Source: Haloterrigena turkmenica DSM 5511 (GTDB lineage Archaea > Halobacteriota > Halobacteria > Halobacteriales > Natrialbaceae). From it: a stretch of DNA of 64,000 nt. Shown here piece after piece: positions 41,161-48,634 of this stretch. Position numbers and translations under genes: made by a program. The notes under the pieces were generated by a model. The model saw only the letters and a program-made list of their open reading frames with translations, did not search any database and was not told the DNA's origin. How positions within the stretch are numbered: the first letter of the stretch is position 1; the number at the start of each line of letters is the position of its first letter. The stretch lies in assembly GCF_000025325.1 (NCBI RefSeq), contig NC_013744.1, forward strand, positions 124,001 through 188,000, given 5' to 3'.

Positions 41161-41260
41161 GCTAGTACACGGTTGCAAAGCTATGCATACTACTGGAACC
41201 AGCTAATCCGAACAATTCCCCAGAGTTATGTTCGTCGCCGGAAACTGCAAACTGTCCAGT

Positions 41261-42226
41261 ATGACGGATTCCACCGATAAGACGACGACCGAGATTACGA
41301 CGTTTGGCGAGACGATGCTCCGTCTGGCACCGGAACGCGGAGAGCGACTGGAAACGGCGGAGTCGCTCGACTTTCGGACTGCGGGTGCCGAGAGCAACGT
41401 CGCGATCGCGGCGAGTCGGCTCGGCGCCGACGCGGTCTGGATATCGAAGCTCCCCGAGACGTCGCTCGGCCGACGCGTGACGACCGAAGTACGGTCGCAC
41501 GGAGTGACGCCGGCGGTCGCCTGGAGCGACGAGGGGAGACAGGGAGCCTACTATATCGAGGAGGGCGGAGAACCGCGGGGAACGAACGTCATTTACGACC
41601 GGCACGACGCGGCGATAACGACGACGGAACCCGACGATGTGCCGCTCGACACGATTCGTTCGTCGGACGTCTTCTTTACCACGGGTATTACGCCGGCGCT
41701 GTCCGAAACGCTGTACGAGACGACCACCGAGCTCTTAGACGTCGACACCACGACCGCCTTCGATCTCAACTACCGGAGTAAACTCTGGTCGCAATCGACG
41801 GCACAGTCGGCGTACGAGGAGCTACTTCCGAAGGTCGATCTACTGTTCGCCCCCGAACGCGACGCGCGGTCGATCCTCGACGTCGACGGGACGGGCGAAG
41901 CGATCGCCGACGAACTCCGTACGACGTTCGACTGCGAGACGGTCGTCGTAACGCAGGGAGCGGACGGCGCCGTCGCGAGTACCGCCGAGGGAAGCGTGAG
42001 CCAGTCCGCGTTCGAAACCGAGACGCTCGATCCCATCGGAACCGGCGACGCGTTCGTCGGCGCGTTCCTCTCGCGGTACGTCCGCGATGCGTCCGTTTCG
42101 GAGGCGTTGACGTGGGCGGCGGCGACGGCGGCGTTGAAACGAACGATCACGGGCGATCTGGCGGTGATCACCGAAGAGGAAGTCGAAGCGGTCATCGCCG
42201 ACGGAGGGTCCGCGATCGATCGTTGA
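41261..42226 (+). CDS. kdgK: 2-keto-3-deoxygluconate kinase (PfkB family)
   Basis: A 321-residue sugar kinase phosphorylating KDG to KDPG with ATP. PfkB features: EITTFGETMLRLAP at the N-terminus, TAGAESNVAIAASRLG (substrate/ATP lid region), AFDLNYRSKLWS, VVVTQGADGA and the anion-hole/catalytic block DPIGTGDAFVGAF, whose D is the catalytic base. ATG 41261 is preferred over 41228 because the conserved protein begins there. It lies upstream of the KDPG aldolase gene on the same strand, the two being separated by a TnpB element whose end touches this gene's stop codon. It serves galacturonate, glucuronate and galactonate branches of the locus; the galacto-epimer may also be accepted, as in some archaeal kinases. 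Confidence 0.9.
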   Translation: MTDSTDKTTTEITTFGETMLRLAPERGERLETAESLDFRTAGAESNVAIAASRLGADAVWISKLPETSLGRRVTTEVRSHGVTPAVAWSDEGRQGAYYIEEGGEPRGTNVIYDRHDAAITTTEPDDVPLDTIRSSDVFFTTGITPALSETLYETTTELLDVDTTTAFDLNYRSKLWSQSTAQSAYEELLPKVDLLFAPERDARSILDVDGTGEAIADELRTTFDCETVVVTQGADGAVASTAEGSVSQSAFETETLDPIGTGDAFVGAFLSRYVRDASVSEALTWAAATAALKRTITGDLAVITEEEVEAVIADGGSAIDR

Positions 42227-42227
42227 C

Positions 42228-42254
42228 ATCCTCCCCGCCCTAAAGAGCGAGGAT
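42228..42254 (-). ncRNA. Right-end hairpin / possible omega-RNA scaffold of TnpB element
   Basis: ATCCTCCCCGCCCTAAAGAGCGAGGAT can fold with the ATCCTC/GAGGAT stem. It lies just past the tnpB stop and abuts the kdgK stop codon. In IS200/IS605 relatives the right end encodes the scaffold of the TnpB guide RNA, the guide coming from flanking DNA. By position that guide would read into the end of kdgK. RNA production is inferred only. Confidence 0.4.
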
Positions 42255-42271
42255 TCCCGAGCGTTGGGATA

Positions 42272-43540
42272 TTACGGTTTGCAATCCACCTGTTCGCTCG
42301 GTACGAAATGCCCCGAGGTTTGGTTGAACAGGTAGGCTACTGGCCGTGCCAAACGACCGTTACTCATATCCCCTGTTGGAGGATTCTGAGTTATCTTTCT
42401 GCGAATATTCACTGCACCATTCACGTCTGCATTCATCACTACGCCACACGATTCACAGACGTACAGGCCACGCTCCACCCTGTTCGCGTCTCGCTTCCGA
42501 CCGCAACACGAACACGTCTTCGACGTATCTCGCTCGCTCGTGCGGTCAACGAGAATACCGTGTTCCTCCGCCTTGTATTCGAGCAACGTGGTGAAACGGT
42601 CAAACTCCCACCCGTGGAGTTTCTTGTTCCCACGTTTGCCCCAGTTTCGAGACTCACCGTTCTCGTCCTCACGAATCTCGCTTAAATCACCGATAGCGAT
42701 GCGTCCGACCTTGTGGTCGATACATCGCTCAACGATGTGCTTAGCGAGCGCGTGCAGGAAGTGGTCTTTGCGCCGAGACAACTTCTGCCGAGCGCGAAGC
42801 GCGCGTTGTGACGGGCCGTTCTCGCCTTCAGTGTCGTACTCGTCTCGCGTGAAGTAGTGCTTGTCCTGTTTCAGCACGTTCCCCGGATACAACTCGGCGT
42901 TTCCATCGTCGTAGGCGATGGCGAGGTAGTTCTTGATTCCGAGGTCGATACCAGCGGTGTTGTCACCGGGGGCGTCCTCAACGGGGATTTCGACTTTGCA
43001 GACGAGGTGGAGTTCCCACTGGTCGCCGTTCCACACGACCCTGACCTGCTGGATGTTCTCCACGGTTACGTCTGGTCGGGTTTCGTATTCGACGAGGATG
43101 AAGTCCGACCGGTGCTGTTTGAGGTTGAAGCCTTTGCTCAGGCGGAGTTTGTTGTGCTTGGAATCGTGTTTGATGCCGTTTTGTTTCCACGTCACGGTGG
43201 AGCGTGGGTGGTTGTCGCCTCGTTTTCGGTAGCCGGGTGGATTCGCGTCTGTATCGCCGTTCTTGCGCTTTTTGAACCAGCCGTTGAACGACTCAGCAAG
43301 CTCTTCTAGAACTCGCTGACTTGACTGAGAATGTAAGTCATTGTATCGTTCGTGGTCTTTTAGCTCACGCTTGAGGTCGGCTTCAGACGGTATCTCGCCG
43401 GTATCATCCCATTCTTGTTGGGCGTGGTAGCGGGCGACGTTCCACAGTTTCGATGCTGAGTGCCCGCAGTTATCGAGGTCGTCACTCACTTGGGAGTGGT
43501 TACCGATTTTCGCTCGATAGGTGCGGGTTGTCTCCAGCAT
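42272..43540 (-). CDS. tnpB: TnpB-family RNA-guided nuclease homologue, RuvC-II Glu replaced
   Basis: A full-length 422-residue TnpB/IS1341-type protein. The N-terminal helical part (TRTYRAKIGNHSQVSDDLD; SQRVLEELAESFNGWFKKRK) leads into the RuvC-like domain. RuvC-I is AGIDLGIKNYLAIAY with D199; RuvC-III is NADVNGAVNIRR with D372. The zinc ribbon is CSCC...CESCG. At RuvC-II, where the family has I-E-D-L, this protein has I-G-D-L (G284-D285), so the usual catalytic glutamate is missing. It may be nuclease-dead or use another acidic residue. The ATG at 43540 fits the start of the family. It is transcribed against the flanking kdgK and aldolase genes. Confidence 0.88.
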   Translation of the reverse strand: MLETTRTYRAKIGNHSQVSDDLDNCGHSASKLWNVARYHAQQEWDDTGEIPSEADLKRELKDHERYNDLHSQSSQRVLEELAESFNGWFKKRKNGDTDANPPGYRKRGDNHPRSTVTWKQNGIKHDSKHNKLRLSKGFNLKQHRSDFILVEYETRPDVTVENIQQVRVVWNGDQWELHLVCKVEIPVEDAPGDNTAGIDLGIKNYLAIAYDDGNAELYPGNVLKQDKHYFTRDEYDTEGENGPSQRALRARQKLSRRKDHFLHALAKHIVERCIDHKVGRIAIGDLSEIREDENGESRNWGKRGNKKLHGWEFDRFTTLLEYKAEEHGILVDRTSERDTSKTCSCCGRKRDANRVERGLYVCESCGVVMNADVNGAVNIRRKITQNPPTGDMSNGRLARPVAYLFNQTSGHFVPSEQVDCKP

Positions 43541-43654
43541 CGAACTGTGTTCATAAGGACTTATAGAATCCTACATATTAAAGATAATGATTAGGAATAG
43601 AACATCCAGCACTGCTGTTGTCGGTGGGTTGCGTCATCAAGTGACGGCGCGTAT

Positions 43655-43674
43655 CCCCGCGCTAAAGCGCGAGG
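43655..43674. repeat. Hairpin repeat matching TnpB right end
   Basis: CCCCGCGCTAAAGCGCGAGG matches 42233-42252 (CCCCGCCCTAAAGAGCGAGG) at 18 of 20 positions in the same orientation. The inner CGCGCT-AA-AGCGCG forms a perfect stem. It may be the element's other boundary or a leftover end of a second, lost element. Confidence 0.55.
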
Positions 43675-43762
43675 TTTTGCGCCTGATCATCACATAAGTG
43701 TCCGTATCGGGGACTGCTCAACATCAGTGTGATTTAGTAGTTCCCGTCCGTGGACACTCAGT

Positions 43763-44401
43763 ATGAGTACACGAGAGATAGAGCAGATCGTCGATAGTGG
43801 TGTAATCGGAATCCTTCGAGGCGTTGAACCGGACGCGGCAGTCGACGTCGCTTCCGCCGTCGTCGACGGCGGCGTCACGGCGCTCGAGGTGACCGCGGAC
43901 ACGGAGAACGTCGTGGAAACGATCGACACGCTCTCGAGTCAGTTCGACGACGTACTCGTCGGTGCAGGGACCGTCCTGGACGCGGAAACGGCGCGGGCCG
44001 TGCAGTTAGCCGGTGCGGAGTTTCTGGTGACGCCGACCGTCGACACCGACGTCATCGAGGTGAGCAATCGCTACGGAACGCCCATCGCGTCGGGCGCGTT
44101 CACGCCGACCGAAGCGCTGAGAGCCTACGAAGCGGGCGCTGACTTCGTGAAGGTCTTCCCGGCGAAAACCGGCGGCCCGGAGCACGTCGCCGCGATCGGC
44201 GGCCCGCTCTCGCAGATCCCGCTCGTCCCGACCGGCGGCGTCGGTCCGTCGAATACAGAAGCGTACATCGAGGCGGGAGCCGTCGCCGTCGGCGCCGGCA
44301 GCGCGATCGTCGAGGACGAGACCGTCGCTAGCGAGGACTACGCGACGATCACCGAGAACGCGCGCCGAATGGTCGACGCCGTCGAATCGGCACGAAACTA
44401 G
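43763..44401 (+). CDS. eda: KDPG / KHG aldolase
   Basis: A 212-residue class I aldolase splitting 2-keto-3-deoxy-6-phosphogluconate into pyruvate and glyceraldehyde-3-phosphate. Family blocks: GVIGILRGVEPDAAV, GVTALEVTADTEN with E42, VGAGTVLDAE, FLVTPTVDTDVI, PIASGAFTPTEAL, and FVKVFPAKTGGP with K130 the Schiff-base lysine, then LVPTGGVGPSN as phosphate site. It completes the semi-phosphorylative pathway begun by the dehydratases and KDG kinase. The ATG at 43763 is at the family start. The TnpB element lies between it and kdgK, so if the two were an operon it is now disrupted and this gene needs its own promoter. Confidence 0.93.
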   Translation: MSTREIEQIVDSGVIGILRGVEPDAAVDVASAVVDGGVTALEVTADTENVVETIDTLSSQFDDVLVGAGTVLDAETARAVQLAGAEFLVTPTVDTDVIEVSNRYGTPIASGAFTPTEALRAYEAGADFVKVFPAKTGGPEHVAAIGGPLSQIPLVPTGGVGPSNTEAYIEAGAVAVGAGSAIVEDETVASEDYATITENARRMVDAVESARN

Positions 44402-44566
44402 CGTCGTACGCCGCGAGTACGGTACTGGTTCGGTATGATCCTCTTCTTCGTCAAGCGAGTTATCTATGGTTCAGGTCTAAGAATCAAAGATATGTATCGT
44501 AGATTTCTATCATAGACCCAGTCTTTATTCAGAATTAGCCGTGAAATTCATATCCGGTATCAATAC

Positions 44567-44574
44567 GATACACG
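44567..44574. repeat. Target-site duplication of IS6-like element, left copy
   Basis: GATACACG directly outside the left inverted repeat is repeated exactly at 45318-45325 outside the right one. Eight bases is the usual duplication length for IS6-family insertion. Confidence 0.8.
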
Positions 44575-45317
44575 GGCACTGTCTAGTTTAGCACCTCCGC
44601 TGGCGTTTGTCCGTTAAGTGACTGATGCGGGCGTTGCGTGTTATAGTAATGTACAAAATGTTCAAGCCATTCACTGACGCTCGTCCGACTGCCCACCCAC
44701 GAGTTATGGAAGCGGTCAACTCTCATCTTCAAGGTGTGAAACCACTTTTCGACCAGGTTTCGCTCAACGTAGTCGAGCTGACCGCTCAGCCCTAACCGAG
44801 AGAGGGCAGTCAGATAGCCGTAGCCATCAACGAGAAACACTGTTTCGGAGAGATCGTGTTTCTCGGTCAATCGATGCAGGAACGCAGCGGCTGGATCGGT
44901 GCCTCGTCGTCCGAACACTGCGACATCAAGAATGAGCCTCGAGCCTAGGTCTATTGCAGCATACACCCAAGACCAGTCACCGTTTATCTTGACAGCGGTT
45001 TCATCAATGGCGACCCGCGACGGCTGCGCCGTCGGCGGGTCTGACACGCTGTTAGCCAGCCGATGTACCCAGTGCCAGATTGCTTGATGAGAGCGGTCTA
45101 CGCCTATCAAGCGAAGAATCGATTGTGTCTCTCGGAGCGAACAACCGGTCGCGTGAAGGTGGACGGCGAACACCCTGACGGGCGTCGCCGTCCGCTCGCG
45201 CTCCCAAGATTCATCAAATTCCGCCGCGTAGCACTCGCTGAACAGGTCTGCGAGCGTCATGGCCAAATTAGCTCTACGACCTGTTCGCTTCTCAAACTGG
45301 CCTAACTAGACACTGCC
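44575..45317 (-). mobile_element. Complete IS6-like insertion sequence
   Basis: A 743-bp element bounded by 18-bp imperfect inverted repeats, GGCACTGTCTAGTTTAGC at 44575-44592 and the complement of GGCAGTGTCTAGTTAGGC at 45300-45317 (15 of 18 match). It is flanked by a perfect 8-bp direct repeat and holds one intact transposase gene, so it looks complete and recently inserted. Confidence 0.88.
44583..45260 (-). CDS. IS6-family DDE transposase
   Basis: A 225-residue transposase. The N-terminal DNA-binding part has CSLRETQSILRLIGVDRSHQAIWHWVHRL, a helix-turn-helix. The DDE catalytic core shows D in VAIDETAVKING, D in FLVDGYGYLTAL and E in NLVEKWFHTLKMRVDRFH, and ends with the usual HYYNTQRPHQSLNGQTP. 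ATG 45260 is preferred over the TTG at 45266. All catalytic residues are present and the frame is uninterrupted, so the element may be active. It should move by replicative cointegrate formation, as in the family. Confidence 0.9.
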   Translation of the reverse strand: MTLADLFSECYAAEFDESWERERTATPVRVFAVHLHATGCSLRETQSILRLIGVDRSHQAIWHWVHRLANSVSDPPTAQPSRVAIDETAVKINGDWSWVYAAIDLGSRLILDVAVFGRRGTDPAAAFLHRLTEKHDLSETVFLVDGYGYLTALSRLGLSGQLDYVERNLVEKWFHTLKMRVDRFHNSWVGSRTSVSEWLEHFVHYYNTQRPHQSLNGQTPAEVLN

Positions 45318-45325
45318 GATACACG
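45318..45325. repeat. Target-site duplication of IS6-like element, right copy
   Basis: GATACACG, identical to 44567-44574, directly adjoining the right inverted repeat. Confidence 0.8.
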
Positions 45326-46184
45326 CCATCTATCACATACACCTAGTGTAAATGTATCTTAATATAATATGACAGCTAACTGGTGATTGTTACGGACGTC
45401 CCTCGTCGTCATATTCTTGGTGGTCTTGGGATAGCACCCCTGGGAGGGGTATAGAGCGATTTGTATCCGATTCAGGAATCCAACTTGGGAGTCTTCGAGT
45501 CGTAAACAAGCGAGAGGAGACCCATACCGTAGACGTGGTAGTAGAAAGAGAGATGAGTCACGTGTCTATCAGTGGATGGTAGAAGTTGACGTAGATGATC
45601 ATGTATGGATAGATCCGGATTGGTCCTCTGAGGCAGTAGAATACGAGTTGTACTACACTGTCTCGGGGTCGGATGAGGTGTCTATTGCGCAACTCACCTC
45701 CAGTACTGTACCCAGCAAGAGTGAGGGAGAGTGCGTATTTACAGATCTACTACTGGTCGAAGGGCCCCATGGACCCACGGTATCACTCTCGAGCGTTGAT
45801 GAGGTTGAGGAGGCAGACTGTAACTCCTGAGTGGTCAGTACGCATATGTCCTCAGAACGCAGAGCGTTCTGATGGGCTGCACAAGACCTACGGTGTTGTG
45901 AACGTGAGATGAAGCCGACGACTGAGAAACAACCATGGCCGCGATGACCGGCGTGGATTTCCCACCTTAGCTCGCGTCGTCGACTCCCATCTGCCGCACC
46001 CCCTGCAACAGCATTCCCTTCCACGTCAGACCGTGCTTCCTCTCGGTTCGATTCAACTCTTCGTACTGCTAGAGGAAGAACAAAACTACCGACAGAGTGA
46101 CAACCGAGAGTACACTACATTAACAATAGAACGATACATGCTGTTGGAACAGTTCAGGAACGACTCGGCAAGAATCGAAACCGA
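45326..46184. other. Low-GC spacer with no secure gene
   Basis: About 860 bases between the IS element and the RNA ligase gene, lower in GC than the sugar locus. A 6-bp hairpin, ACCCCT-GGG-AGGGGT, lies near 45436-45451. The only frame with acidic, halophile-like composition is 45576-45830 (see separate entry). No RNA gene recognised. Confidence 0.4.
45576..45830 (+). CDS. Hypothetical small acidic protein (doubtful)
   Basis: An 84-residue frame, MVEVDVDDHVWIDPDWSSEA at the start and VDEVEEADCNS at the end, rich in D/E as expected for a haloarchaeal protein. No ribosome site, TATA element or family is recognised. Acidic frame continues out of phase upstream (VNKREETHTVDVVVEREM near 45500), so it could be the tail of a frameshifted older gene. 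Confidence 0.25.
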   Translation: MVEVDVDDHVWIDPDWSSEAVEYELYYTVSGSDEVSIAQLTSSTVPSKSEGECVFTDLLLVEGPHGPTVSLSSVDEVEEADCNS

Positions 46185-47021
46185 ATGAAGAGGTTTCCAT
46201 CGATACCACCAGTTGTAGACGCTGCCGACAGCTGCTTCGAGGAGGGACATCTCTGGCTCATCGAGAAAGTCGATGGCGCGCAGTTCCGCTTCCAACTCCA
46301 GGAGTCGGGATTGATTCGATTCGGCGATCGGAATCGCGTCTACGACGATCCGGACGCCGTCCCGGAGCCGTACCAGCACGCCGTCCGTCACGTACGAACG
46401 AACCTCGAGCGAGAAGCGCTTCGAGATGCCGTCGACGACGTCGAAGCCCTCGTCTTCTTCGGCGAAGCGATGCACCGACACACGATCGACTACGACTGGG
46501 AACGAACACCGTCGTTCCTCGGCTTCGACGTCTGGTCCGCCACGAAGGATCGGTTCCATCCAGTGGATACCGTCGAGCGAATCTTCGACCGACTCGGTCT
46601 CCAGTCGGTGAACGTCTTCGAGCGAGAACGGCGCGCTCGAGACTTCGATCCCGACTCGTATTCCGTTCCTCGGTCCGCGTGGTACGACGGACCCGCCGAG
46701 GGAGTGATCATTCGGAACAAACGAGGCCAGCGAGCGAAGCTCCTGCATCCGTCGTTTCACGAGGTCGAAGAAACGGCGCCAGTCGACGTATCCGCGGCAG
46801 AGCTAGCCGAAACGTATGCGACGCAACAACGGTTCGAAACTCTCTCGAGCGAACTCGAAGCGCAGGGTCGTCCCGTGACGTTCGAGACGCTATACGAGCG
46901 CGTCCTCGAGGATATCGGTCGCGAAGAACACAACCGATTGTATCACGATAGCGGTCCAATTGACATGAAGGCGTTTCGCTCCGAGGTCAGTGCGCTAACA
47001 TGCCGGTTTCTCGATGAGTGA
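46185..47021 (+). CDS. RNA ligase, T4 Rnl2-like nucleotidyltransferase
   Basis: A 278-residue ATP-dependent ligase. The covalent nucleotidyltransferase motifs are in order: motif I EKVDGAQFRF with lysine K28 the adenylation site; RFGDRNRVYDD after it; FFGEAM (motif III); SFLGFDVW (IIIa); AEGVIIRNKRG (IV); and RAKLLHPSF (V) with the second catalytic lysine. A helical C-terminal tail follows (about 205-278). This set is that of Rnl2-type enzymes, which seal nicks with a 3'-OH RNA end, rather than of replicative DNA ligases, which are larger. Its biological role in haloarchaea is unclear; RNA repair or tRNA/rRNA processing are options. It sits beside the origin and cdc6 gene but points away from no obvious operon partner. 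Confidence 0.85.
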   Translation: MKRFPSIPPVVDAADSCFEEGHLWLIEKVDGAQFRFQLQESGLIRFGDRNRVYDDPDAVPEPYQHAVRHVRTNLEREALRDAVDDVEALVFFGEAMHRHTIDYDWERTPSFLGFDVWSATKDRFHPVDTVERIFDRLGLQSVNVFERERRARDFDPDSYSVPRSAWYDGPAEGVIIRNKRGQRAKLLHPSFHEVEETAPVDVSAAELAETYATQQRFETLSSELEAQGRPVTFETLYERVLEDIGREEHNRLYHDSGPIDMKAFRSEVSALTCRFLDE

Positions 47022-47135
47022 TGAGAGAAATTGTAATCATCACTCACGTACGGTCCGTATAGTATTTACTCAAGGGAGGCTCCAGCGTGTGCATCGAGAA
47101 GAGGGGCCACTCTGTTGACGGTTCTCACAACTGTT

Positions 47136-47333
47136 CCCACCCCGTGTTTCCGTCGTACATTTCGACCCCCCTCGTTTCCGTCGTTTCCGTACACCCCACC
47201 CCTGACTTCCGTCGTTTCCGATGTAGTCTGCACTGCTGAACGAATCTCAGCACACCCCGTGTTTCCGTCGTCCGTTTCGACCCCCCTCGTTTCCGTCGTT
47301 TCCGGACGCCCCACCCCGGATTTCCGTCGTAGA
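47136..47333. repeat. ORB-like repeat cluster downstream of cdc6
   Basis: Six direct copies of a C-rich tract followed by TTTCCGTCGT: near 47136, 47166, 47193, 47252, 47281 and 47309. They fall into a duplicated block: 47137-47218 recurs at an offset of 115 bases (47252-47333). Example units are CACCCCGTGTTTCCGTCGT and CCCCCCTCGTTTCCGTCGT. The same motif recurs upstream of cdc6, so these are probably binding sites for that initiator. Not a CRISPR: repeats are too short, spacing is irregular and spacers are themselves related. Confidence 0.7.
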
Positions 47334-47355
47334 TTCGTGTTCAGGACTCTGAAAC

Positions 47356-48588
47356 TTATTCGCTGTCCCAGTTTTGCAGTCGGCTATCCTCGAGGATGGT
47401 CTCGCGGACGACTTGCGGATCCTCGATGAGCCGATTTTGCAGATGGATCCCGCCCGCACTCCCCTTATTGATCTTCTCGATCTCGACGACGCCGAGGAAC
47501 GCCTGCTCCTTCAGGATGTCTCGGAATCGACGAACCGAGAGAATGTCCATATCGAGGTGTTCACAGATGCGCTCGTACTGGTCGTATACGCGACTCGTGA
47601 GGAACGCGTCCTCGTCGGAATTGACGCTGAGTTCGGTCAACGCGAGCAGCGCGGCCTTCGCCTGGGTGGGCGCACCGTTGACGAGCTCTCGGAAGCGGTC
47701 CTTTTCGGCGTGCTGTTGGGCCTGTCGAACGTGTTTCTCCTGGACTATCTCGGCGCCGTCCTCGTAGGCGACCTCGCCGGCGTGGCGCAGAATATCGATC
47801 GCTTTCCGAGCGTCGCCGTGTTCTTGGGCGGCGAATGCGGCGGACAGCGGAATCACGTCGTCAGACAGAACCCCGTCCTGGAACGCGTCCGCACGGTTGA
47901 GCATGATCTCGCGAAGCTGGTTCGCGTCGTAGGGTTTGAAGAACAGTTCCTTGTGCTGGAAGCTGCTCTTGACGCGTTCGTTCGTGTTATCGACGTACTG
48001 AATCTTGTTGCTGATCGCGATGATGCCGATACTACAGTCGATCTTCCCCGCCTCCTCGGCTCTCGAGAGTTTCATGAGGAGGCTATCGTCGTTCATCAAA
48101 TCGATCTCGTCGAGGATGATGATCGCAGACTCGAACTGCGCGTCGAGCGTTTTCCAGAGCAGTTTGTAGTATTTCGACGTGCTGAGACCGGTATGCGGGA
48201 CGGTGATATCAGTGACGGATTCGTCGTTTAACTTCGCGGCGAGAGAAGAGATCGCCTGCGTTTCCGTATTATCTTCGGCACAGTCGATATACGCCGTTCC
48301 GATCGTCACCCCTTCCTGGGCCGCACTTTGTGCGCGTTGGCAGACGTGTCTCGAGACCAACGACTTCCCGGTTCCCGTCTTCCCGTAGATCATCACGTTT
48401 TCCGGAGAGTACCCGTGAACCGCGCCGTTCAGACGTTTCGCTAGCTTCGAGATTTCCTCATCGCGGCCGACGATCCGATCGGCTTCAGGAACGTGACCGA
48501 TTTTCAGGAGATCCTTGTTCGAGAAGATTCGATGCCCCGACTCGAAGAGTGGGTCGTCGACGGGACCGGACGAGGAGTCAGGCGTCAT
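47356..48588 (-). CDS. Orc1/Cdc6 replication initiator
   Basis: A 410-residue AAA+ initiator of an archaeal origin. Walker A is GKTGTGKS (69-76), Walker B IIILDEIDLM (about 154-163), sensor 1 IGIIAISNK, sensor 2 HGDARKAIDILRHAG, then a C-terminal winged helix (about 320-400). It should bind the ORB-like repeats on either side and load the MCM helicase. The start ATG 48588 lies about 30 bases after a minus-strand TATA element (AGTTTTATAC, 48617-48626), so its transcript is short-led or leaderless. One ORB-like repeat at 48635-48660 abuts this promoter, which suggests autoregulation. Its presence points to a self-replicating megaplasmid or secondary chromosome, or an integrated one. Confidence 0.93.
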   Translation of the reverse strand: MTPDSSSGPVDDPLFESGHRIFSNKDLLKIGHVPEADRIVGRDEEISKLAKRLNGAVHGYSPENVMIYGKTGTGKSLVSRHVCQRAQSAAQEGVTIGTAYIDCAEDNTETQAISSLAAKLNDESVTDITVPHTGLSTSKYYKLLWKTLDAQFESAIIILDEIDLMNDDSLLMKLSRAEEAGKIDCSIGIIAISNKIQYVDNTNERVKSSFQHKELFFKPYDANQLREIMLNRADAFQDGVLSDDVIPLSAAFAAQEHGDARKAIDILRHAGEVAYEDGAEIVQEKHVRQAQQHAEKDRFRELVNGAPTQAKAALLALTELSVNSDEDAFLTSRVYDQYERICEHLDMDILSVRRFRDILKEQAFLGVVEIEKINKGSAGGIHLQNRLIEDPQVVRETILEDSRLQNWDSE

Positions 48589-48634
48589 TTGCTAAGAGAT
48601 CATGTGAGCGGTGGGAGTATAAAACTAGTGGGAA

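Larger units (their letters stand above)
42228..43674 (-). mobile_element. TnpB-only (IS1341-type) element
   Basis: Limits are approximate. The right end, downstream of tnpB, is the hairpin ATCCTC (42228-42233) / GAGGAT (42249-42254). The opposite side has a second hairpin unit at 43655-43674. No TnpA (Y1 transposase) gene is present, so movement would need one in trans. The element sits between kdgK and the KDPG aldolase gene. Confidence 0.6.

Noticed and set aside
47136-47333. Repeat cluster considered as a CRISPR array
   Set aside because: Units are about 20 bases, spacing is uneven, the intervening sequence is itself duplicated, and the same motif recurs around the origin. No cas genes are present.
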